A DNA stretch of 64,000 nt from positions 124,001 to 188,000 of the forward strand of contig NZ_WCHR01000012.1 in NCBI RefSeq assembly GCF_008973825.1, read 5' to 3'. The notes beneath the pieces are model-generated. The model saw nothing but the letters and a program-made list of their open reading frames with translations, did not search any database and was not told the origin of the DNA. The position numbers and the translations under genes were made by a program. The DNA is from Gemmobacter serpentinus. Its GTDB lineage: Bacteria > Pseudomonadota > Alphaproteobacteria > Rhodobacterales > Rhodobacteraceae. This document shows positions 44,195 to 57,008 of the stretch, piece after piece (within the stretch, counting starts at the first letter, position 1; the number at the start of each line of letters is the position of its first letter).

Positions 44195-45154
44195 TTAAGG
44201 TGGCGATGCCGCGAACAGCGCCAGCACCGCCTTGTGGAAGCGGTCACGATGGATCGGCACTTCCATCATCACCTCATGTTCGGAGCGGGGGTAAAGATCA
44301 AGCTGCCCGCCGGGCCAATCCGCCATGCGGCGCTTCACCATCCGTGGGCAGATGATGCGTTCGGATGTGCCAAGGGCCGTATAGGCGGGCAGGGCCGGGG
44401 ATTTGGCCTGCGCGAGCGCCCGCATCTCGCGAAAGGCTGCGTCCAGCCAGGTGATCGAGGGGCCGCCAAGCGCCAGATCGGGATGGGCCAGCATATGTTG
44501 GCGCATCCAGTGCCACATTTCGCGGTCGCGGGTCAGCATGTTCCAGCGGAACCCGGCTTGCAGCACATAAGAGGCGCGCATCGTGGTGGGCGTCAGCCGC
44601 AGCCCTTGTCCCTTGCGATGCAGCGTCGCGGCCAATGATACCGCCATGGGTTCGGGGAAGGGAAAGACCCTGATCCCCCACATCGGTGCGGAAAATGCAG
44701 CCGACCGCACCGGCAGCCCGTCCAGCAGCGCGCGCAGCGCGATACAGCCCCCCATGGAATGGCTGAGCAGATGCAAGGGTTCCGGCAGGCCGCGTGCGCG
44801 CACAAACCCCATCAGGCAGGCGACATCTTGCTGATATTCCGCGAAATCCTGCACATGGCCCAGCATCGGGTCAGGATGGCGGCGCGCAGCCAGCCCCTGG
44901 CCGCGCCAGTCCAGCGTGGCCAGATGCCAGCCCGCTTCGGTCAACGCCCGGGCGGTGGGGCCATATTTCTCGACATATTCCGACCGGCCGGTGAACAGCA
45001 GGACGGTGCCGCGCGCGGGCCCGGTGGCGCGCTCCATGGCAGGCCAATGCGCGAGGCGAAGCCGGGTGCCGTCGGGCGCATCCGCCCAGACGGCCTCGCC
45101 CCCGGCCGGGCCTTGCGCCGCATCCTCATAAAGCGGCGCCGGGGCGAAGATCAC
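44195..45154 (-). CDS. Alpha/beta hydrolase, lysophospholipase (PldB-like)
   Basis: A 319-residue serine hydrolase of the monoacylglycerol/lysophospholipase group. The opening strand and oxyanion region is TVLLFTGRSEYVEKYGPTAR, then TLDWRGQGLA, the nucleophile in LLSHSMGGCIALRAL, and the final His in SEHEVMMEVP with its acid upstream. FTGRSEYVEKYG is a strong marker of the PldB-like subfamily. The GTG start overlaps the SCP2 gene stop as GTGA, so both are translated together. Lipid turnover at the inner membrane is likely. Confidence 0.88.
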   Translation of the reverse strand: MIFAPAPLYEDAAQGPAGGEAVWADAPDGTRLRLAHWPAMERATGPARGTVLLFTGRSEYVEKYGPTARALTEAGWHLATLDWRGQGLAARRHPDPMLGHVQDFAEYQQDVACLMGFVRARGLPEPLHLLSHSMGGCIALRALLDGLPVRSAAFSAPMWGIRVFPFPEPMAVSLAATLHRKGQGLRLTPTTMRASYVLQAGFRWNMLTRDREMWHWMRQHMLAHPDLALGGPSITWLDAAFREMRALAQAKSPALPAYTALGTSERIICPRMVKRRMADWPGGQLDLYPRSEHEVMMEVPIHRDRFHKAVLALFAASPP

Positions 45155-45435
45155 GACAGGGCAGCGCCCAGTTGCATGGCAAGGCCCATATTGCCATCCA
45201 CGCTCAGCTTGCCGGTCATGAAGGCGGCGGTCGGGTTCAACTCGCCCTCCAGCATGGCGCGGAACACCTCGGCCTCGGCGGTCAGGGTCACATCGGCCTC
45301 TTCATCGGCGGCGCGCACGCCATTGCCGTCGATCATGATCGCGCCCTCGCCGGGGATCACGAATTTCGCGACACCCGGAAAGCCGGAGATTTTGCCCGAC
45401 AATGCCTCGACGGCGGCGGAGATCACGTTGCTCAT
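45151..45435 (-). CDS. SCP2 sterol-binding domain protein
   Basis: A 94-residue single-domain protein with the SCP2 lipid-binding fold: GVAKFVIPGEGAIMIDGNGV, ADVTLTAEAEVFRAMLEGEL and the ending FMTGKLSVDGNMGLAMQLG. Such proteins bind acyl chains or lipids in a hydrophobic tunnel. It precedes and is coupled to the lysophospholipase, suggesting lipid transfer to or from that enzyme. The start at 45435 follows AAGGAG at seven bases. Confidence 0.88.
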   Translation of the reverse strand: MSNVISAAVEALSGKISGFPGVAKFVIPGEGAIMIDGNGVRAADEEADVTLTAEAEVFRAMLEGELNPTAAFMTGKLSVDGNMGLAMQLGAALS

Positions 45436-45540
45436 CTTTCGCTCCTTCTGCCCCGGAAGGGGCTGGCTTCCCCGGAATGTGATCCAGGGAAAGTGATAGG
45501 GGGTGCTGGTGTTTCCGCCGCCCTGCGTTACAGTGCAAGC

Positions 45541-46122
45541 ATGAAAGTCCCATCTCTGCCACACAAGTTTGCCGTTGCGGCATTTGCCGTGCTTGTGAGC
45601 CTTGCCGTTGCGGCAGGGGGGGCGCAGGCTGGCCCGAAGGAAGACGCCGCCAAACTGGACGAGCTGTTCGCCGCCCTGAAAACCGCGAATGAGGTCGATG
45701 CGGCGGTGATCGAATCCGATATCTGGCGGATCTGGTCGCGCTCGGGCTCGCCCGCGATGGACCTGCTGCTGGAACGTGGCGAAAAGGCGGTGGAGCAGGG
45801 CGATTACGAGGTGGCACTGGATCACCTGACCGCACTGACCGATCACGCCCCCGATTTCGCCGAGGGCTGGAACCAGCGGGCGGTTGCCTATTTCAACATG
45901 GGGCGTTTCGGGCAGGCGGTGGCCGATATCCAGCGCACGCTGCGCCTGAACCCGCGGCATTTCGGCGCGCTGGTGGGCTTTGCCACCATCCTTGAGGCGA
46001 TGGAGCGCCCAAAACAGGCGCTGGAGGTTTATCGCGCAGCCCTTGCTATACATCCCCATCTGGGCGGGATAGACGATGCGGTGAAGCGTCTGGAGGCCAA
46101 GGTCGCCGGACAAGGTATCTGA
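45541..46122 (+). CDS. Exported tetratricopeptide-repeat protein
   Basis: A 193-residue protein with a signal peptide (KFAVAAFAVLVSLAVAAGGAQA). Three or so TPR motifs follow: GEKAVEQGDYEVALDHLTAL, GWNQRAVAYFNMGRFGQAVA and LNPRHFGALVGFATILEAM. It is predicted periplasmic and acts as a protein-binding scaffold; partners are unknown. It is divergent from the SCP2 gene and 21 bp upstream of the helicase, so likely co-transcribed with it. Confidence 0.85.
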   Translation: MKVPSLPHKFAVAAFAVLVSLAVAAGGAQAGPKEDAAKLDELFAALKTANEVDAAVIESDIWRIWSRSGSPAMDLLLERGEKAVEQGDYEVALDHLTALTDHAPDFAEGWNQRAVAYFNMGRFGQAVADIQRTLRLNPRHFGALVGFATILEAMERPKQALEVYRAALAIHPHLGGIDDAVKRLEAKVAGQGI

Positions 46123-46143
46123 GCGGCGTATCGGGCGGTTTTC

Positions 46144-49107
<2,964 letters not shown>

Positions 49108-49545
49108 TTGGCCAAGTATCGGGCCGAGGAACGTTCCAGACAGGTGGCGCCGCCGCGTGCCACCATCCGTCTGGACAAATGGCTGTGGCAGGCGCGGTTC
49201 TTCCGCTCCCGCCCGATGGCCTGCGAGATGATCGATGAAGGGCATCTGCGCCTGAACGGCCAACGCTGCCTCAAGGCCGGTCATCAGGTGGGGGCCGGCG
49301 ATACGCTGACCTTCCCGCAAGGGGGCCGGATTCGGCTGATCCGCGTGCTGGCACCCGGGGCGAGGCGCGGCCCCGCGTCAGAGGCACAGGGGCTGTATCT
49401 GGACCTTGACCCACAATCGAATCTGCCGGAAGACCCTGATGCAGAACAGGATTGCTCCGGCGGCCCCGAAACCGAGAACGAAATTTTGGATTCGCCTGCG
49501 CCGGCAAGAGGCGGTATTTTGCCGCGTTCTTCTCCGCTTGAATGA
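49108..49545 (+). CDS. S4 domain RNA-binding protein (Hsp15-like)
   Basis: A 145-residue protein whose N-terminal half is an S4 RNA-binding domain: TIRLDKWLWQARFFRSRPMA, EGHLRLNGQRCLKAGHQVGAGDTL (blocks). Family members such as Hsp15 bind stalled 50S subunits. The TTG start at 49108 abuts the helicase stop with no space. The acidic tail (NLPEDPDAEQDCSGGPE) is unassigned. Both genes suggest an RNA/ribosome quality function. Confidence 0.85.
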   Translation: MAKYRAEERSRQVAPPRATIRLDKWLWQARFFRSRPMACEMIDEGHLRLNGQRCLKAGHQVGAGDTLTFPQGGRIRLIRVLAPGARRGPASEAQGLYLDLDPQSNLPEDPDAEQDCSGGPETENEILDSPAPARGGILPRSSPLE

Positions 49546-49597
49546 CCCAACTGCTTCAACTAGCTAGACGCCAACAACGAAGATCCGAGGCTCAGCC

Positions 49598-49936
49598 ATG
49601 ACCTATGTGGTGACCGACAACTGCATCGCCTGCAAATATACCGACTGCGTCGAGGTCTGTCCGGTGGACTGCTTCTACGAGGGCGAGAACACGCTGGTCA
49701 TCCACCCGGATGAATGCATCGATTGCGGCGTCTGCGAGCCGGAATGCCCCGCCGATGCGATCCGCCCGGATACCGAGCCGGATATGGATGAATGGGTGGA
49801 GTTCAACCGCAAATATGCGGAATTGTGGCCAGTCATCACCCAGAAGCGCGACCCGCTGCCCGACCACAAGGAACGGGATGGCGAAAAGGACAAGCTGACC
49901 AAGTATTTCGTGCCCAATCCCGGCGAAGGCAGCTGA
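49598..49936 (+). CDS. fdxA: 7Fe ferredoxin FdxA
   Basis: A 112-residue ferredoxin. Two cluster-binding cysteine sets are visible: one in [18 protein letters not shown] and one in [17 protein letters not shown]. The first set is typical of a 3Fe-4S plus 4Fe-4S (7Fe) ferredoxin of the FdxA group. The C-terminal helix region [19 protein letters not shown] is the family extension. It is 52 bp after the S4 gene, possibly with its own promoter. Confidence 0.95.
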   Translation: MTYVVTDNCIACKYTDCVEVCPVDCFYEGENTLVIHPDECIDCGVCEPECPADAIRPDTEPDMDEWVEFNRKYAELWPVITQKRDPLPDHKERDGEKDKLTKYFVPNPGEGS

Positions 49937-50002
49937 TCCAAGGCAGCGCAAGCCCGCGGCCCTGCCCGTTTCAGGGCGGATCTGCCGGTCATTTCGCCAC
50001 GG

Positions 50003-50031
50003 TTGGAATCGGGGTGATTCTGTGCTATATG
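50003..50031 (+). promoter_or_regulatory. Probable promoter of carD
   Basis: TTGGAA at 50003 and TATATG at 50026 are spaced by 17 bp, about 165 bp before the carD start. It fits a sigma-70 promoter with a long 5' leader that contains no recognised riboswitch. Confidence 0.55.
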
Positions 50032-50195
50032 TAACAGGCAAACAAAGCATGGACGCCTGACCTCGCCTCGGGACTGCTCGCCCGGGTCGTTTTTCTTGTG
50101 ACAGATCAACCGTTTTGCCTGCGATTTTCGCTGGCGGGCGTATTTTTGTCGTCTTGAACCGGACAGTGCGAATTGCGCAGTAGGAAGCCGCTGGA

Positions 50196-50705
50196 ATGAC
50201 CAAGACCAAGAAGCCTGATTTCCGCCCGAACGAGTTTGTCGTCTATCCGTCGCATGGTGTGGGCAAGATCGTCTCGATCGAGGAGCAGGAGATTGCCGGG
50301 TTCAAGCTGGAACTCTTCGTGATCCACTTCGAAAAGGACAAGATGACGCTGCGTGTGCCGACTCACAAGGCCACGGAAATCGGGATGCGTCAGCTGTCGA
50401 CCCCCGACATCGTCAACAAGGCGCTGGACACCCTGAAGGGCAAGGCCCGGGTCAAGCGTGCCATGTGGTCGCGCCGCGCCCAGGAATATGAGCAGAAGAT
50501 CAATTCGGGCGATCTGCTGTCGATCGCCGAGGTCGTGCGCGACCTGCATCGCACCGATGAACAGCGCGAGCAAAGCTATTCCGAGCGTCAGCTTTATGAG
50601 GCGGCGCTGGAACGCCTGACCCGCGAAGTGGCGGCTGTCAGCGGTGCCGATGAGGCACAGGCGCAAAAGACTGTGGATTCGGTGCTGACCTCACGCGCGG
50701 CCTGA
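50196..50705 (+). CDS. carD: CarD family transcriptional regulator
   Basis: A 169-residue protein that binds RNA polymerase and stabilises open promoter complexes. The N-terminal RNAP-interaction domain is FVVYPSHGVGKIVSIEEQEIAG (blocks), and the C-terminal helical DNA-binding part contains RAMWSRRAQEYEQKINSGDL and SYSERQLYEAALERLTREV. CarD is common and often essential in Rhodobacterales. It has a long leader and a strong terminator downstream. Confidence 0.95.
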   Translation: MTKTKKPDFRPNEFVVYPSHGVGKIVSIEEQEIAGFKLELFVIHFEKDKMTLRVPTHKATEIGMRQLSTPDIVNKALDTLKGKARVKRAMWSRRAQEYEQKINSGDLLSIAEVVRDLHRTDEQREQSYSERQLYEAALERLTREVAAVSGADEAQAQKTVDSVLTSRAA

Positions 50706-50742
50706 TTTTCCCTGGTCTTCAATGTGTCGATATCGACAAGGC

Positions 50743-50778
50743 AAAGGCCGCCCGGCAGGGGCGGCCTTTGTGGTTTTT
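50743..50778. terminator. Intrinsic terminator after carD
   Basis: AAAGGCCGCCC pairs with GGGCGGCCTTT around a five-base loop; GTGGTTTTT follows on the plus strand. It separates carD from the convergent cobS. Confidence 0.85.
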
Positions 50779-50894
50779 GGGGCTCGACCCTCGGCTGTCT
50801 CAGGCCGCCGGATTGCGGGTTGGCAATGCGGTCGGGCTGGGGCAGGCGGGGTGAGGCAGGCGACGGAGGCGATATCGGCGGGCGGGGGGCGCTG

Positions 50895-51641
50895 TCAAGC
50901 CAGCAGGGCGCAGGCGGCGGCAACGGCGGCCAGCTCCGCCAGTTGCTGGCTCGCCCCCAGCACATCGCCGGTCTGTCCGCCGATCTTCGCCCGTGCCAAG
51001 GCCGCAATCCCCACGCAGGCAGAGAGAACAGCCAATGCCATGCCGAGCCCGGCAATCCCGGTCAGTGCCAGGGCTGCGGCCAATGCGACGCCTATTGCCA
51101 ATGCGGCCATGCTGCCTGTCGGTCGCCCGACCGCGGCGCTCAGGCCGCTGCCGCGGGCATTGGGCAGCGTGGCCATCAGCACCGCCATCGGCACCCGGCT
51201 GAGAATTGCCGCGGCGATCAGGGCAGGCCAGTGGCCATGGCCCAGCAACACTGTAGCAGCACTCCAGCGACCAAGGCTGACAAGGATCAGCGCCATCACG
51301 CCATAGCTGCCGATATGGCTGTCTTTCATGATTTCCAGCCGTCTTGCGCGCGTCCAGCCACCCCAGAAGCCATCGGCGCAATCGGCCAATCCATCCTCGT
51401 GCAAGGCGCCGGTCAGCACGGCAGACATGGCCAACAGCAGCGCCGCTGCAAGATTCGCAGGCAGGCCAAGCGTGAGGCCCGCCATGGCAATCCCGGCACT
51501 GATCGTGCCAACCAGCCCGCCCACCAGGGGCCAGACCCAGACCGCAGGCGGATTGGGGAAGGTCGCGGGCGGCGGCAGCGGCAGCCGCGTCAGCAGGCTG
51601 AGGCCCGCGCGCAGATCGCGGATAGGGTCGAGTTTGGGCAT
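50895..51641 (-). CDS. cobS: Adenosylcobinamide-GDP ribazoletransferase
   Basis: The inner-membrane enzyme joining adenosylcobinamide-GDP to alpha-ribazole, the last assembly step of coenzyme B12. The 248-residue protein has several membrane segments and the family motif [21 protein letters not shown] near residue 80 (acidic metal-binding site, in blocks), followed by [11 protein letters not shown] and [13 protein letters not shown]. The start at 51641 follows AAAGG. It is divergent from cobT with 78 bp between; no cobalamin riboswitch fits in that gap. Confidence 0.94.
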   Translation of the reverse strand: MPKLDPIRDLRAGLSLLTRLPLPPPATFPNPPAVWVWPLVGGLVGTISAGIAMAGLTLGLPANLAAALLLAMSAVLTGALHEDGLADCADGFWGGWTRARRLEIMKDSHIGSYGVMALILVSLGRWSAATVLLGHGHWPALIAAAILSRVPMAVLMATLPNARGSGLSAAVGRPTGSMAALAIGVALAAALALTGIAGLGMALAVLSACVGIAALARAKIGGQTGDVLGASQQLAELAAVAAACALLA

Positions 51642-51719
51642 CGGGCACCTTTCCGGGATGGTCATTGCCGCCATCCCTCGGTAGCCAAGGGGGGCCCAAG
51701 GATCAACCGGAGTTCCGCC

Positions 51720-52730
51720 ATGCCCGCCCCCTTTGCCAGCCTTGCCGCGTTTCGTGCCCTGCTGCAAACTCTGCCCTTGTCCGAGAGCGGGGCAGAGGCC
51801 GCAGCGCGCGCGCGCAATATGCAACTGACCAAGCCGCCCGGCGCGCTTGGCCGGCTGGAGGATCTGGCGATCTGGTATGCCGGCTGGCGTGGCGATGCAC
51901 GGCCGCGCGTGACGCGCCCGCAGGTCATCGTCTTTGCGGGCAATCATGGGGTGACCGCGCGCGGCGTCTCGGCTTTCCCGGCCGAAGTGACGGTGCAGAT
52001 GGTGGCGAATTTTCGCGCCGGGGGGGCCGCGATCAATCAGCTTGCCCGCTGCTTTGGGGCCGAGATGTCCGTGCAGGCGCTGGATCTGGATCGCCCCACC
52101 GCGGATCTCACCCAAGGTCCGGCGATGTCAGAGGACGATCTGGTTGCCGCCCTTGCCGCCGGATGGCAGGCGGTGAACCCGCAGGCAGATCTGCTGGTGG
52201 TGGGCGAGATGGGGATTGGCAACACCACCTCTGCCGCCGCTATCGCCTGCGCGCTGTTTGGCGGCGAGGCGCGGGAATGGACAGGACGGGGCACCGGGCT
52301 GGATGATGCGGGGCTTGCGCTGAAGACGCAGGTGGTGGCCGAGGGACTGGCCGCCAACCCCGCCCGCGACCCGCTAGAGGTGCTACGCTGCCTTGGCGGG
52401 CGCGAGATCGCCGCCATGGCCGGGGCCATTGCCCGCGCCCATGCCGAACGTATCCCGGTCATTCTGGATGGTTTCATCTGCACTGCGGCGGCGGCGGTGC
52501 TGGCCCAGGCAGCCGAGGGCGCGTTGGATCATTGCGTTGCAGGCCATGCCAGTGCCGAGGCCGCGCATCGCGCCCTATTGTCCCGGCTGGGCAAGGCCCC
52601 GCTTCTGGAACTGGGCCTGCGGCTGGGCGAGGGATCGGGGGCGGCGCTGGCCATCGGGATCGTGCAGGCCGCGGTGGCCTGCCATTCCGGCATGGCAACC
52701 TTTGCCGAGGCGGGGGTTTCCGGGGCCTGA
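51720..52730 (+). CDS. cobT: Nicotinate-nucleotide-dimethylbenzimidazole phosphoribosyltransferase
   Basis: Makes alpha-ribazole-5-phosphate, supplying the lower ligand joined by CobS. The 336-residue protein shows [40 protein letters not shown] (blocks), [18 protein letters not shown] and the catalytic Glu region with [14 protein letters not shown] and [14 protein letters not shown]. The start at 51720 follows CGGAG at eight bases; the frame extends far upstream antisense to cobS without support. Confidence 0.94.
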   Translation: MPAPFASLAAFRALLQTLPLSESGAEAAARARNMQLTKPPGALGRLEDLAIWYAGWRGDARPRVTRPQVIVFAGNHGVTARGVSAFPAEVTVQMVANFRAGGAAINQLARCFGAEMSVQALDLDRPTADLTQGPAMSEDDLVAALAAGWQAVNPQADLLVVGEMGIGNTTSAAAIACALFGGEAREWTGRGTGLDDAGLALKTQVVAEGLAANPARDPLEVLRCLGGREIAAMAGAIARAHAERIPVILDGFICTAAAAVLAQAAEGALDHCVAGHASAEAAHRALLSRLGKAPLLELGLRLGEGSGAALAIGIVQAAVACHSGMATFAEAGVSGA

Positions 52731-52910
52731 GGCGTTCGGGGGGCGTGCGGCGCTTTGGCGGCGCGAAGCCCGGTGGAGGGTAGGGCCTGCGGCTTTGGGG
52801 GCCGCGAAGCGAGGCAGAGGGAAGGGCATGTGGCTGGCCAAAGGAATGCGGCAACGGCACAAAGGTTATGCGTGCAAGCCGATCCCGCGCAGCTTGGCTG
52901 AGGCGTGGTT

Positions 52911-55900
52911 TCAGCCGCGCGGCATTGCCAGCGCGACCATGCGCCCGCCCTTCTTGTAGCGCACTTCATTCTCGGTGATCGCGGCCACCGTGCCGCCATC
53001 CACCCGGTCGCCGACCGAGATCTTCTTGTATTGCCCCGACCCCAGCCGGATCAGCGCATAGCGGCGCGAGGGCGTGCCATAGACGCCGATCAGGTTGGTC
53101 TTGCCCAGATTGATCGCGTTCACATAGGTCGCATTCTTGGCAACCGAGGCACTGCTGGGGATCTTTGGCACGCGGGTCTGTGCGACCTCGGGTTCCTCAT
53201 CCTCACCCGGTTCGACCTTGCGCGCGGCGGCGCTGCGGGCGGCGGGTTGGGCTGCGGGCTCTGCCTCGACCTGCGGCTGGCTGCGCTGGGTGGGGGCCGC
53301 TGCGGCAGCCACGGCCGCCTGCACGCGGGCATCAAAATTACGCGGTTTCTTTGGGGGCTTGCGCGAGATGGCCACGGCTTGCGGGCTGATTGGCCCGGCA
53401 TTGGCGGTGGAGGCTGCGGCGGCCAGCGCCAGGGCCTCAGCGGTGGCATCTTCCCCTTGCGGCACAGTCGCGGCGGCAGCATTGGCTGCGGCGGTGGCGG
53501 AAAGGGAGGCAGCTTCGGCAGCCTTGCGGGCCTCTTCATCGCGGCGATGCTGTTCGGCGATCCGGGTGATCGAAGCCGGGCGCGCGCGCGGGTGCAGGCT
53601 GGTGATGCGCTGCGCCTCGGGGATGGCGAGGGCTGCATCATCCTCTGCGGTTGGGCCGGTCAGGCCCTCGGGGCGCGGACGCGGGCGAAAGCCTTGCAGA
53701 CTGGGGTCTGCGGCAACGGCCGGGGCGGCAATCGCGGGTTCTGCCGCGTCTGGCGTTGCGGCAGCGGCGGCCATCGCCGCGATGCTTGCCGGGCGTGGCG
53801 GCGGCACCTTGGCCGGGCGCCCGGCGATCAGGAAATAGCCATCCGGTGTCACGATCCCTTGCGGGGTCGCCTTGATCAGCCCGTTGGCCTCAAACTCGTA
53901 TTGCGTGCCAAAGGGCGGCGGCGGCGGTGCGGCGGCGGGCAGGGTATCGCCTTGGGCCTGCGGCTGCGCCAAAGCGAATGCATCCGCCGAGGGCGGCGGG
54001 GCATCCATGGTCGACAGGATGATTTCATCCTGCTGGCCCTGTGCGGCTGCGGGGGCGGTATCGGTCAGCAGAAGATTGCCGGTGGCAGGGGCCGGGCCGT
54101 CGGTTGTCGCAGGATCCTGTGTCGCAGTTGCGGGGGTCACATCGGTGACCGCCTCACCATCTGCAAAGGCCTCGTCATCGATGCTGGGCGTGTCTTCGGT
54201 ATTGGTCTGTTGCGCAAGATCGGCCTCCAGATCGGCCGCTGGATCGCCTGTGGCAGCGGTATCCAGGGACAGCGCGGTCACGCCGCTCTGATCGGGGTCA
54301 AGCGCCGGGCTTTGGCTGGACGAGGCCACGTCCTGCGGTTGCTCCGTCGTGCTGGCGGGCGTGGCATTGCTGCGCGACAGCGTGATCGAGGACCAGGCCC
54401 CGATCACGGCAAGGGCCAGCAATAACAGGCCGGTCAGGATCAGCCCAAGAAAGCGCGGTTTGCCCTGGCGCACAGGCCCGCGCCCCTTGATCGGGGCCGA
54501 GGCCATGCCGCGCGCCGATTTGCTGCCGGCCATGGTTTCGGGGGCCATGCCCTCGGGTGGCGGCGCGACCAGCGTTTGAGCGGCTGTCTTGCCTGCGGTC
54601 GCAGGTGCAGCCTTGGCGGGCTTTGAATTGCGGTTGCGCCCGCCAAACCCCGGAATGCCGGGGGCGGTGACAAGCGCGCCCAGCCCGGTCTTGCCGGATT
54701 TTGCTGCGGGCTTGGCTGCCGCGCGCGGCGGGGCAGCCCCGATCGTGCCAGGGGCCGCATTTGCGCGGCTGGCGGCCAATGCCTCGCGGATCTGCGGGGC
54801 AACCGGCGGCGGCAGGTCTGCCCCGTCAAATCCCGCATCATACGCATCGCCAATATCGGCGGATAGTGTGGCTGCGGCCTCGGTCGGGTCATAGGGCCGC
54901 GCGGCGGCGGCAGAGGCGCTGGTTGCGGGCGGCGTCAGCGGCGCAGCGGGCGCGCGGCGATGCGGCGTGATCGAGGTGACCGCGAGGCGCCCGGCCGCAG
55001 GATCGCCCGCGGGTTCCGGGGTATACTCCGCCGGGGCTTCGGCAAAACCCTCTGCAAAACCGGAGGGGGCCTCGGGCTCTGTGGTCTCGGGCTGCGGGTT
55101 CATCACGACGGTGATGCGCGAGGTCGCATGGCTGCGGGTCGGTGCCGGGGCGACCGGCTCCGCCTCGCCGCGGCTGCGCTTGGCGCTGGCAAAGACCGGC
55201 GGGCGCTCCACGTCGTCATCAAGCGAGGGATGTGCGAGCGGCGGCACGGAGAAATCGAAATCTGCGGCACCATTTGCGCCATCGGGCAGGGCGATGCGCG
55301 GTTCCGACATCTGGCCCGCGGCGAAACGCGGATCAATGACTGGCTGTGGCGCGAAATCGAAGGCGGTCTGGCCGGTGGTCGGTGGCAGTTCGTGTCCCGC
55401 CTCATGGGAAGCGGCGCGTGGGGGCTCGGGCGTCTCGTCGGCGGCAAGCCAGACCGGCGCCTCGGGGCCGAGATCATCGGCATCGGGATGCGCGGGGTGG
55501 TGCCGTTCCAGCCCAAGATCTTCGGCACCCGGATCTTCCGCAAATGCGGGCTCGGTCATCTGCGTGTCGATGGCCAGATCGCGGTGGGCAAGATCGCGGT
55601 GGGCAAGATCTGCGGAGACAGCAGGGTCTGGCCGGTCATGGCGCAGATCCATCGTGGCACCTTCCGCGGTGCCATAGTCCTCGGGGGCATATGCCGCAGG
55701 CGCGATCTCAGCAGGGTCGAATGCAGCGGCAGATACGGCATGGGGGGCAAGCAGATCCTGCGTTGCATCTGCCGCGATCGGGGTTTCTGCCTGCGCATAA
55801 ATCGCGGCACCGCCCTGCGGATCGGCATCGACGGCGGTGGATGTCTCCGCAAACTCGGCCTCGGGCCAGACGCTCTCGGTGGGCTGCGGCGCCGCCTCGA

Positions 55901-56831
55901 CGCTGACCTCGGCGATCGCCTGCGCCTCTGTGACGGCGGGGGGCGTATCTTCGGTCGGCGCTGTAAACGCCGCCTCAACGGCGTGTTCCGCCCCGGCGGC
56001 ATCCGCCGGAACAGCCTCTGGCACCAGGTCCGGCGGGGTCTCAGCCGCGCCCTCTGCCATCACCGGGGGGGGGTCGGGAATGGATGCCGCAAACGGTGCG
56101 GGCATGGCGTCTGGCGCAGCCTCGACCGCGGCCTCTGTCACCGCGGCGCGTTCGGCGCGCTTGCGGGCGCGCTGTTCGCTGCGCGCAGGCGCGGGAGCTT
56201 CGGCCGCCGGATCGGATTTCGGGGGCGCAGGACGGCTTGCGGCCTCGCGCGCGGCGGCCTCGATCCGGGCAGCGCGATGGGCATCGCGGCTGACCACCTG
56301 AACCGGCTCATTGTCGCGCTCCACCACCTCGCCCTCGGGCAGAAGGCCGGGTGCCAGCGAGGAGGGGCCGAACCACGGCTCGCCTGCAAACTTGGCCGGA
56401 TCCGGTTGGGCCACAAAGGAAATCGGGTTCAGCCGGTATTCATTGGCAAAGGCCTCGGCCTCTTGCAGCGTTTCGCGCGCAACAACCGCGACCTGCACCA
56501 TATGCCCTTCGCCGGACCAGTCGAACACCAGTTCCTCGACCATATAAGGCGTGCGCCCCTCCAGCGCGCGGCGGATCTGCGCCTCGCGTTTGGCATCACT
56601 GGGGCCGGGGGCCTCCACCTCCATATACAGGATCTGCTCGTCGGGGATGATCAGCTTGGTGGCCACGCCATGCGGTGCCAGCCCAAGGGCCGAGCGGCGC
56701 AGATAGGACAGCGCCTCGCCCAGATCGGGGGCGTCGATGCTGGTGGTGCCGATCTCCAGCCAACCGCGCGCAGTGCGATGCAGCAGGCCGATACTGTCGG
56801 CGGCAAAGGTAAGGGCGAAATTCGGTTTCAT
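52911..56831 (-). CDS. Large membrane protein joining PilM/GspL-like and PilP/GspC-like parts
   Basis: A 1306-residue protein. Residues about 1-180 (FALTFAADSIGLLHRTARGW, KLIIPDEQILYMEVEAPGPS, RALEGRTPYMVEELVFDWS) resemble the actin-like N-terminal half of PilM/GspL. Residues about 190-780 are disordered, Ala/Pro/Glu-rich, with a basic stretch just before one membrane segment (LGLILTGLLLLALAVIGAWS, about residue 795). A second low-complexity part follows. The last 75 residues (NLIGVYGTPSRRYALIRLGS, VGDRVDGGTVAAITENEVRY) resemble the PilP/GspC periplasmic homology region. The topology is thus cytoplasm, one crossing, periplasm. It is divergent from the SIMPL gene. No other pilus or secretion genes are nearby. 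The domain relations come from pattern, not a search. Confidence 0.72.
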   Translation of the reverse strand: MKPNFALTFAADSIGLLHRTARGWLEIGTTSIDAPDLGEALSYLRRSALGLAPHGVATKLIIPDEQILYMEVEAPGPSDAKREAQIRRALEGRTPYMVEELVFDWSGEGHMVQVAVVARETLQEAEAFANEYRLNPISFVAQPDPAKFAGEPWFGPSSLAPGLLPEGEVVERDNEPVQVVSRDAHRAARIEAAAREAASRPAPPKSDPAAEAPAPARSEQRARKRAERAAVTEAAVEAAPDAMPAPFAASIPDPPPVMAEGAAETPPDLVPEAVPADAAGAEHAVEAAFTAPTEDTPPAVTEAQAIAEVSVEAAPQPTESVWPEAEFAETSTAVDADPQGGAAIYAQAETPIAADATQDLLAPHAVSAAAFDPAEIAPAAYAPEDYGTAEGATMDLRHDRPDPAVSADLAHRDLAHRDLAIDTQMTEPAFAEDPGAEDLGLERHHPAHPDADDLGPEAPVWLAADETPEPPRAASHEAGHELPPTTGQTAFDFAPQPVIDPRFAAGQMSEPRIALPDGANGAADFDFSVPPLAHPSLDDDVERPPVFASAKRSRGEAEPVAPAPTRSHATSRITVVMNPQPETTEPEAPSGFAEGFAEAPAEYTPEPAGDPAAGRLAVTSITPHRRAPAAPLTPPATSASAAAARPYDPTEAAATLSADIGDAYDAGFDGADLPPPVAPQIREALAASRANAAPGTIGAAPPRAAAKPAAKSGKTGLGALVTAPGIPGFGGRNRNSKPAKAAPATAGKTAAQTLVAPPPEGMAPETMAGSKSARGMASAPIKGRGPVRQGKPRFLGLILTGLLLLALAVIGAWSSITLSRSNATPASTTEQPQDVASSSQSPALDPDQSGVTALSLDTAATGDPAADLEADLAQQTNTEDTPSIDDEAFADGEAVTDVTPATATQDPATTDGPAPATGNLLLTDTAPAAAQGQQDEIILSTMDAPPPSADAFALAQPQAQGDTLPAAAPPPPPFGTQYEFEANGLIKATPQGIVTPDGYFLIAGRPAKVPPPRPASIAAMAAAAATPDAAEPAIAAPAVAADPSLQGFRPRPRPEGLTGPTAEDDAALAIPEAQRITSLHPRARPASITRIAEQHRRDEEARKAAEAASLSATAAANAAAATVPQGEDATAEALALAAAASTANAGPISPQAVAISRKPPKKPRNFDARVQAAVAAAAAPTQRSQPQVEAEPAAQPAARSAAARKVEPGEDEEPEVAQTRVPKIPSSASVAKNATYVNAINLGKTNLIGVYGTPSRRYALIRLGSGQYKKISVGDRVDGGTVAAITENEVRYKKGGRMVALAMPRG

Positions 56832-57008
56832 TGCTTCTGATCTAGCACAGCTCGGGACGGAGGCGGGAGTCGTATGCGGCGTGTGCGGCAGCCAGTATAG
56901 CAGCTTTCCGCCGAAAGAAAGAAAAACACCCGTGAGTTCACCAAGGATTGGCTTTCCTGCCGCGTCTGAACCCGTGAATGGTTGCAAAAGGTCAAAGGAG
57001 GACCGGAT

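Noticed and set aside
51642-51719. Cobalamin riboswitch between cobS and cobT
   Set aside because: The gap is only 78 bp and shows no B12-box-like sequence.
52731-52910. A short gene between cobT and the large fusion gene
   Set aside because: The open frames here have no ribosome site or recognisable sequence; only GC-rich stems are seen.
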